The notes beneath the pieces were generated by a model. It saw only the letters and a list, made by a program, of their open reading frames with translations. It did no database searches and was not told where the DNA came from. Position numbers and translations under genes: made by a program. This document shows positions 7,201-10,012 of a DNA stretch of 10,012 nucleotides, in pieces. Every line of letters begins with the position of its first letter. The stretch's first letter is position 1. This stretch comes from JBHIER01 sp046760705 [NCBI: bacterium] (GTDB taxonomy: Bacteria > JBHIER01 > G020348925): contig JBHIER010000081.1 in the NCBI GenBank assembly GCA_046760705.1, forward strand, positions 1 to 10,012. The letters are read 5' to 3'.

Positions 7201-7350
7201 TTGGCCACAGAGACACAGAGAGCTTTGGAATAGAGGAGTAATGGAGTATTGCAGTGTTTTTGTCAGTCCGTAAGTTCCCCAGATTTCAACGCGATCCACA
7301 CCCCCAAATTTCAATACTCCATTACTCCAATTTGTCCTCCGTGTCTCAGC
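7201..7350. repeat. Palindromic MITE-like element carrying dispersed repeat copy C
   Basis: The left arm holds motif 1 (GAGACACAGAG, 7210-7220) then motif 2 (GGAGTAATGGAGTATTG, 7235-7251). The right arm holds their inverted counterparts: CAATACTCCATTACTCC (7312-7328, a perfect 17-bp match) and CTCCGTGTCTC (7337-7347, 10 of 11). The arms flank a 60-bp centre (7252-7311). Its start, 7201-7222, matches copy B at 21 of 22 positions. It begins 11 bp after the PEGA gene stop and ends about 27 bp before the next start. No transposase is present and I could not identify a target-site duplication. Confidence 0.78.
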
Positions 7351-7362
7351 GACTGATGAATA

Positions 7363-7370
7363 GAAAGGGG
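7363..7370 (+). promoter_or_regulatory. Ribosome binding site deciding the start of the secreted protein
   Basis: GAAAGGGG ends 6 nt before ATG 7377, which opens directly into a signal peptide. In-frame upstream starts (TTG 7254, ATG 7356) lack such a site or fall within the palindromic element. Confidence 0.7.
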
Positions 7371-7376
7371 ATCGAC

Positions 7377-9809
7377 ATGTTTGAGAGAATATCGGTTGCC
7401 GGTTTTCTACTGATCATGATCACTCTCATCTCATCGACTGGTGTGGCCGGTGATATTGTCCTGGACAACGGTCAGATCAGTCTCACGTTCGACGAGGCAA
7501 CCTTTGTCCTCAAGCAGCTTGAAGGGGAGGGGGCCAGGTACACTTTTGACCCGGATCGCACCCCACTGTGGGCGATCACTTTCCTCGACACGGCCCTGGC
7601 CTGGGTGGACGGTTCCGATCTTCAGCGCATCGGCTCGGGGGCACTGGCTCTACGATCCTATGAGCTGTCCGATTCTTCGGGAGGGAGAAAACTGACCCTC
7701 AAGTGGCCGAACATCGAGCTCTTCGGCACAGGCACGTTGTCAATTATTGTGGAGGTCTACCTCCCCCAAGGTGAGTCAGAGTCGTACTGGCGCATATCGG
7801 TCCTGAACACTTCAAACCGAGTCGCTCTCTTCAGCCTCGATTTTCCATACTTTTCCATCGATCCGGACTATTCCGGTGGCCGCTTGGACGCCCTCGCCTA
7901 CCCTTCACACGCCGGAGCGCTCTTCAGCAACCCCGCCGACTCGGCCAACATAGCTCTAAGCCAGAGCATGGACGTGGATCCTGAACGGATGAACTTTACC
8001 CAGACCTATCCTGGGGCCGTTTCGATGCAGTTCTTCCACCTGTATGATAGATCGAATGCTCGAGGCCTGTTCTGCACTCCGTTGGATATGGCAGGATTTC
8101 TCAAGCGATACAATCTGAGAGGCCGCGGCGATTTCATCGAGTGTTTCATTCGGCAATATCCTGAGAACAATCATCTTCCGAGCCACCATTACCGGCAACC
8201 CTACGACTTCCTGATCCGGCCCTTGGCTGGCGACTGGATTGACGGGGCCAAATTCTACCGGGAATTGATAAGGGATGCCCCCTGGATGAGTGAGGGGGAT
8301 CTCCGGAGCAGGAAGAATGGGAATGGGACGGCCTCAGTACAGCCCATCGCTCTCATAATGGAGTGGAACGATTTCAGCCAAGACGCGGATCTGGCCCTGG
8401 ATATTGTCACTGAGTACCGGGATTTTTTCGGGGAGAAGGTGGGGATCGGCGTCCACCTCCGGTGGTGGTGGGATGCGTACCTCTACAACGGGGCCATCTC
8501 CAGCGACCTGGTTCAGTTCATCGCAGCTCTGAGAGACTCGTCCATACGAATAGTGCCCTACTCTTCGACTCGAGATTGGCGGGAGAGCATGTGGCCGGAC
8601 CCTCGAGCTGAGGAAGCTGTGGCCCTCAACATAAATGGAGTTCCGTACCACGACTCTACCTTCCACGCTTACATTATGGATCCGGCCTCGGAGGCCTGGC
8701 GTGATCTCTACGTGTCGAAGGTGACCGAGCTTCTCCAGACCGAAGGGGCCACGGATATCTATATGGACAATCATCCCATCCCCAGGCTGTGCTATCAGCC
8801 CGATCATGGCCATCCCTTAGGTGGTGGGACCTACTGGATAGACGGGTACAAAAGCATCTGTACGCAGATAAGAAGCCAGAATCCTGGAGCATTGCTGACC
8901 AACGAGAGTCGATCTGAATTGCTTCTCCCCTGGCTCGATTTCTTCCCAGCCAGCTACTGGGCCTCCGGCCAATGGGACGGTCCATTCGCTCCGATAGGCG
9001 CTGTGCCCATCCCCTTGGTAGCCTGTACCTATCACGATTTCGTGGGCTTCACGGGCAGCACCTCTCATCCGTGGAGCGGATACGGGCGTTATCAGTTCAA
9101 CTTTCAAAACGGCTACAGCTTCGTGAACGGCAATCGGCTCTCCCTCCTTGTCGAGCCGGAGCACATCGAGGATTTTCCCCTGAAGAAACGCCTGAACTGG
9201 CACTACGTCTGGAAGCTGACTAAATACATCGCCTTCGCTTCCGATTTTCTCAGCTACGGCGAATGGATGAGGCCACCGACCCTCCGGGGGTTTCCCACGG
9301 TGGAGGTGGAGTTCCCGGCCTCCTTCCCGTCCATGTATCAGAGGCTCACAACACCTTCTGTTTTGGCCGGGGCTTTCAGGGCCAAAAACGGAAGGCTCGG
9401 CTTCGCTTTGACCAATTTCACCGACAGCCTGGCCTCAGGGACAATCTCGATACATCTTTCCGATTACGGTATTCCTGCTGGAAGGTATCGCCTTTATGAG
9501 ATGGGCATGTGGGGTGATGTGAGCCTCATCGACAGTATCAGCGGCGACTATTACGAGACAGAGTTACAGATGGCCCCGATAAGCGCCAAGTTTTTTATTG
9601 TTACCAGTGAACCCGGATGCACCAAAGGCGACGTCAACAGTGATGGGGAAATCAACGTCTTCGATGTGGTTCTGACTGTCAACATTACCCTTGAGATTTA
9701 CGACCCCACACCCGAGGAGTGGTGCGCAGCCGACTTCAACACCGATGGCTCCATAGATTTGGTCGATATCCTATCCATAGTAGACGTCATCCTCGGAGTG
9801 GAGCCGTGA
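7377..9809 (+). CDS. Secreted DUF6259-like TIM-barrel glycosidase-like protein with C-terminal dockerin-like domain
   Basis: From ATG 7377 the product is 810 aa. Residues 1-24 are a signal peptide (hydrophobic core V-A-G-F-L-L-I-M-I-T-L-I, exit near V-A-G). An N-terminal beta-rich region (about 25-310) resembles the supersandwich that precedes many glycosidase barrels. The region about 325-600 looks like a (beta/alpha)8 barrel of the DUF6259/glycoside-hydrolase type: M-E-W-N-D (from 328), W363-W-W-D366, I-Y-M-D464-N-H-P and T-N-E510-S-R-S-E514. D464 and E510/E514 are candidate catalytic acids (inference by position only). A beta-domain follows. The last 64 residues form a dockerin-type module with two Ca-binding loops, D-V-N-S-D-G-E-I-N and D-F-N-T-D-G-S-I-D, and cysteines 748 and 783 that could pair. 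Such tails mediate protein docking or surface attachment; outside cellulosomes their partners are often unknown. The substrate is not predictable; processing of the locus's own polysaccharide is speculative. Confidence 0.8.
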   Translation: MFERISVAGFLLIMITLISSTGVAGDIVLDNGQISLTFDEATFVLKQLEGEGARYTFDPDRTPLWAITFLDTALAWVDGSDLQRIGSGALALRSYELSDSSGGRKLTLKWPNIELFGTGTLSIIVEVYLPQGESESYWRISVLNTSNRVALFSLDFPYFSIDPDYSGGRLDALAYPSHAGALFSNPADSANIALSQSMDVDPERMNFTQTYPGAVSMQFFHLYDRSNARGLFCTPLDMAGFLKRYNLRGRGDFIECFIRQYPENNHLPSHHYRQPYDFLIRPLAGDWIDGAKFYRELIRDAPWMSEGDLRSRKNGNGTASVQPIALIMEWNDFSQDADLALDIVTEYRDFFGEKVGIGVHLRWWWDAYLYNGAISSDLVQFIAALRDSSIRIVPYSSTRDWRESMWPDPRAEEAVALNINGVPYHDSTFHAYIMDPASEAWRDLYVSKVTELLQTEGATDIYMDNHPIPRLCYQPDHGHPLGGGTYWIDGYKSICTQIRSQNPGALLTNESRSELLLPWLDFFPASYWASGQWDGPFAPIGAVPIPLVACTYHDFVGFTGSTSHPWSGYGRYQFNFQNGYSFVNGNRLSLLVEPEHIEDFPLKKRLNWHYVWKLTKYIAFASDFLSYGEWMRPPTLRGFPTVEVEFPASFPSMYQRLTTPSVLAGAFRAKNGRLGFALTNFTDSLASGTISIHLSDYGIPAGRYRLYEMGMWGDVSLIDSISGDYYETELQMAPISAKFFIVTSEPGCTKGDVNSDGEINVFDVVLTVNITLEIYDPTPEEWCAADFNTDGSIDLVDILSIVDVILGVEP
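9613..9806 (+). other. Dockerin-like double Ca-binding module (domain within the preceding CDS)
   Basis: Two EF-hand-like loops, beginning D-V-N-S-D-G and D-F-N-T-D-G, are each followed by a hydrophobic helix containing D-V-V or D-I-L. Their spacing of about 34 residues is as in type I dockerins. No cohesin partner is visible in the window. Confidence 0.8.
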
Positions 9810-9840
9810 GAGGGGTCCGGCAACTCTGCGAAACCCCCTC

Positions 9841-9930
9841 GTAGGGGCGGACGTCCCTGTCCACCCCGTTGGAGAATCTATCCCACGGGGTCCGCCCTCA
9901 CAAAGGGCCGACACAGAGGTCGGCCCCTAC
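9841..9930. repeat. MITE-like element with GTAGGGGC...GCCCCTAC ends
   Basis: Terminal inverted repeats GTAGGGGC (9841-9848) and GCCCCTAC (9923-9930) bound a 90-bp region full of pairing options. GGGCGGAC (9845-9852) pairs with GTCCGCCC (9890-9897), CCCCGT (9864-9869) with ACGGGG (9885-9890), and GGGCCGAC (9905-9912) with GTCGGCCC (9919-9926). From memory, repeats with these ends recur in many bacterial genomes. There is no coding content. A separate 6-bp inverted repeat, GAGGGG (9810-9815) with CCCCTC (9835-9840), precedes it directly after the gene stop; it has no T-tract. Confidence 0.72.
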
Positions 9931-10012
9931 AATTTTTGTGATACCCTGTTTACCTGGCGCGGCAAAGCCGCAATCAAAAACGTTTTCGGGTTAGGGTTAC
10001 GATACCCGCCCC
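9931..10012. other. Non-coding tail with small hairpins
   Basis: GCGGC-AAA-GCCGC (9959-9971) is a short perfect hairpin followed by AATCAAAAAC. CGGGT (9987-9991) can pair with ACCCG (10004-10008). TTTCGGGTTAGGG here resembles TTTCGGTTAGGG at 5019-5030, next to the GC-rich inverted repeat, so the two may be relatives. No gene start is visible before the window ends. Confidence 0.4.

Noticed and set aside
1301-7222. CRISPR array
   Set aside because: The repeated units are too few, thousands of bases apart and not separated by uniform spacers.
7201-7350. tRNA or structured ncRNA
   Set aside because: The fold is a simple long inverted repeat with no cloverleaf or T-loop consensus, and its motif recurs elsewhere as a repeat.
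7254-7376. N-terminal extension of the secreted protein by 41 codons
   Set aside because: It falls within the palindromic repeat, has no ribosome binding site, and would bury the clear signal peptide that begins at ATG 7377.

Overview
The window looks like part of a bacterial cell-surface or extracellular polysaccharide locus. All supported genes lie on the + strand, are tightly packed within sub-blocks, and are preceded by AGGAG/AAGGG-type ribosome binding sites. The source is probably an uncultivated or little-studied Gram-negative lineage with moderately high GC. An outer-membrane polysaccharide export protein implies an outer membrane. A secreted glycosidase-like protein with a C-terminal dockerin-like Ca-binding module, and a PEGA plus DUF5683-like protein, are combinations I associate with the FCB group and neighbouring candidate phyla. 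That taxonomic guess is weak.

Layout: (1) 1-1237, the 3' part of an alkaline-phosphatase-superfamily phosphodiesterase/phosphotransferase whose 5' end is outside the window. (2) 1238-1468, a non-coding gap with a dispersed-repeat copy. (3) 1469/1484-4906, a three-gene run: a B12-binding-type radical SAM protein, a WecG/TagA/CpsF glycosyltransferase, and a membrane GT2 glycosyltransferase with a QxxRW motif. (4) 4907-5065, a gap with a second repeat copy and a GC-rich inverted repeat. (5) about 5066-6384, a bacterial sugar transferase (initiating phosphoglycosyl transferase) followed after 2 nt by a Wza-type export protein. (6) 6423-7190, a PEGA/DUF5683-like envelope protein. (7) 7191-7376, a palindromic MITE-like repeat element. 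(8) 7377-9809, a large secreted DUF6259-like TIM-barrel protein with a dockerin-like tail. (9) 9810-10012, a non-coding tail holding a second, unrelated MITE-like element (GTAGGGGC...GCCCCTAC) and small hairpins.

Proposed working model (inference): the sugar transferase loads the first sugar phosphate on undecaprenyl phosphate at the inner membrane. The WecG-family enzyme and the GT2 enzyme extend it, and the export protein carries the polymer across the outer membrane. The phosphatase-superfamily and radical SAM enzymes may decorate the polymer or its precursor. The secreted barrel protein may trim or degrade polysaccharide outside the cell. No flippase (Wzx), polymerase (Wzy) or chain-length regulator/tyrosine kinase (Wzc) is visible here, so the locus must continue elsewhere or work differently.

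The most notable non-gene signal is one short motif (core CCACAGAGAC/ACAGAG) in every intergenic gap over 100 bp within the cluster, each time just 3' of a gene. In one of these gaps it is paired with a second motif as a large inverted repeat.
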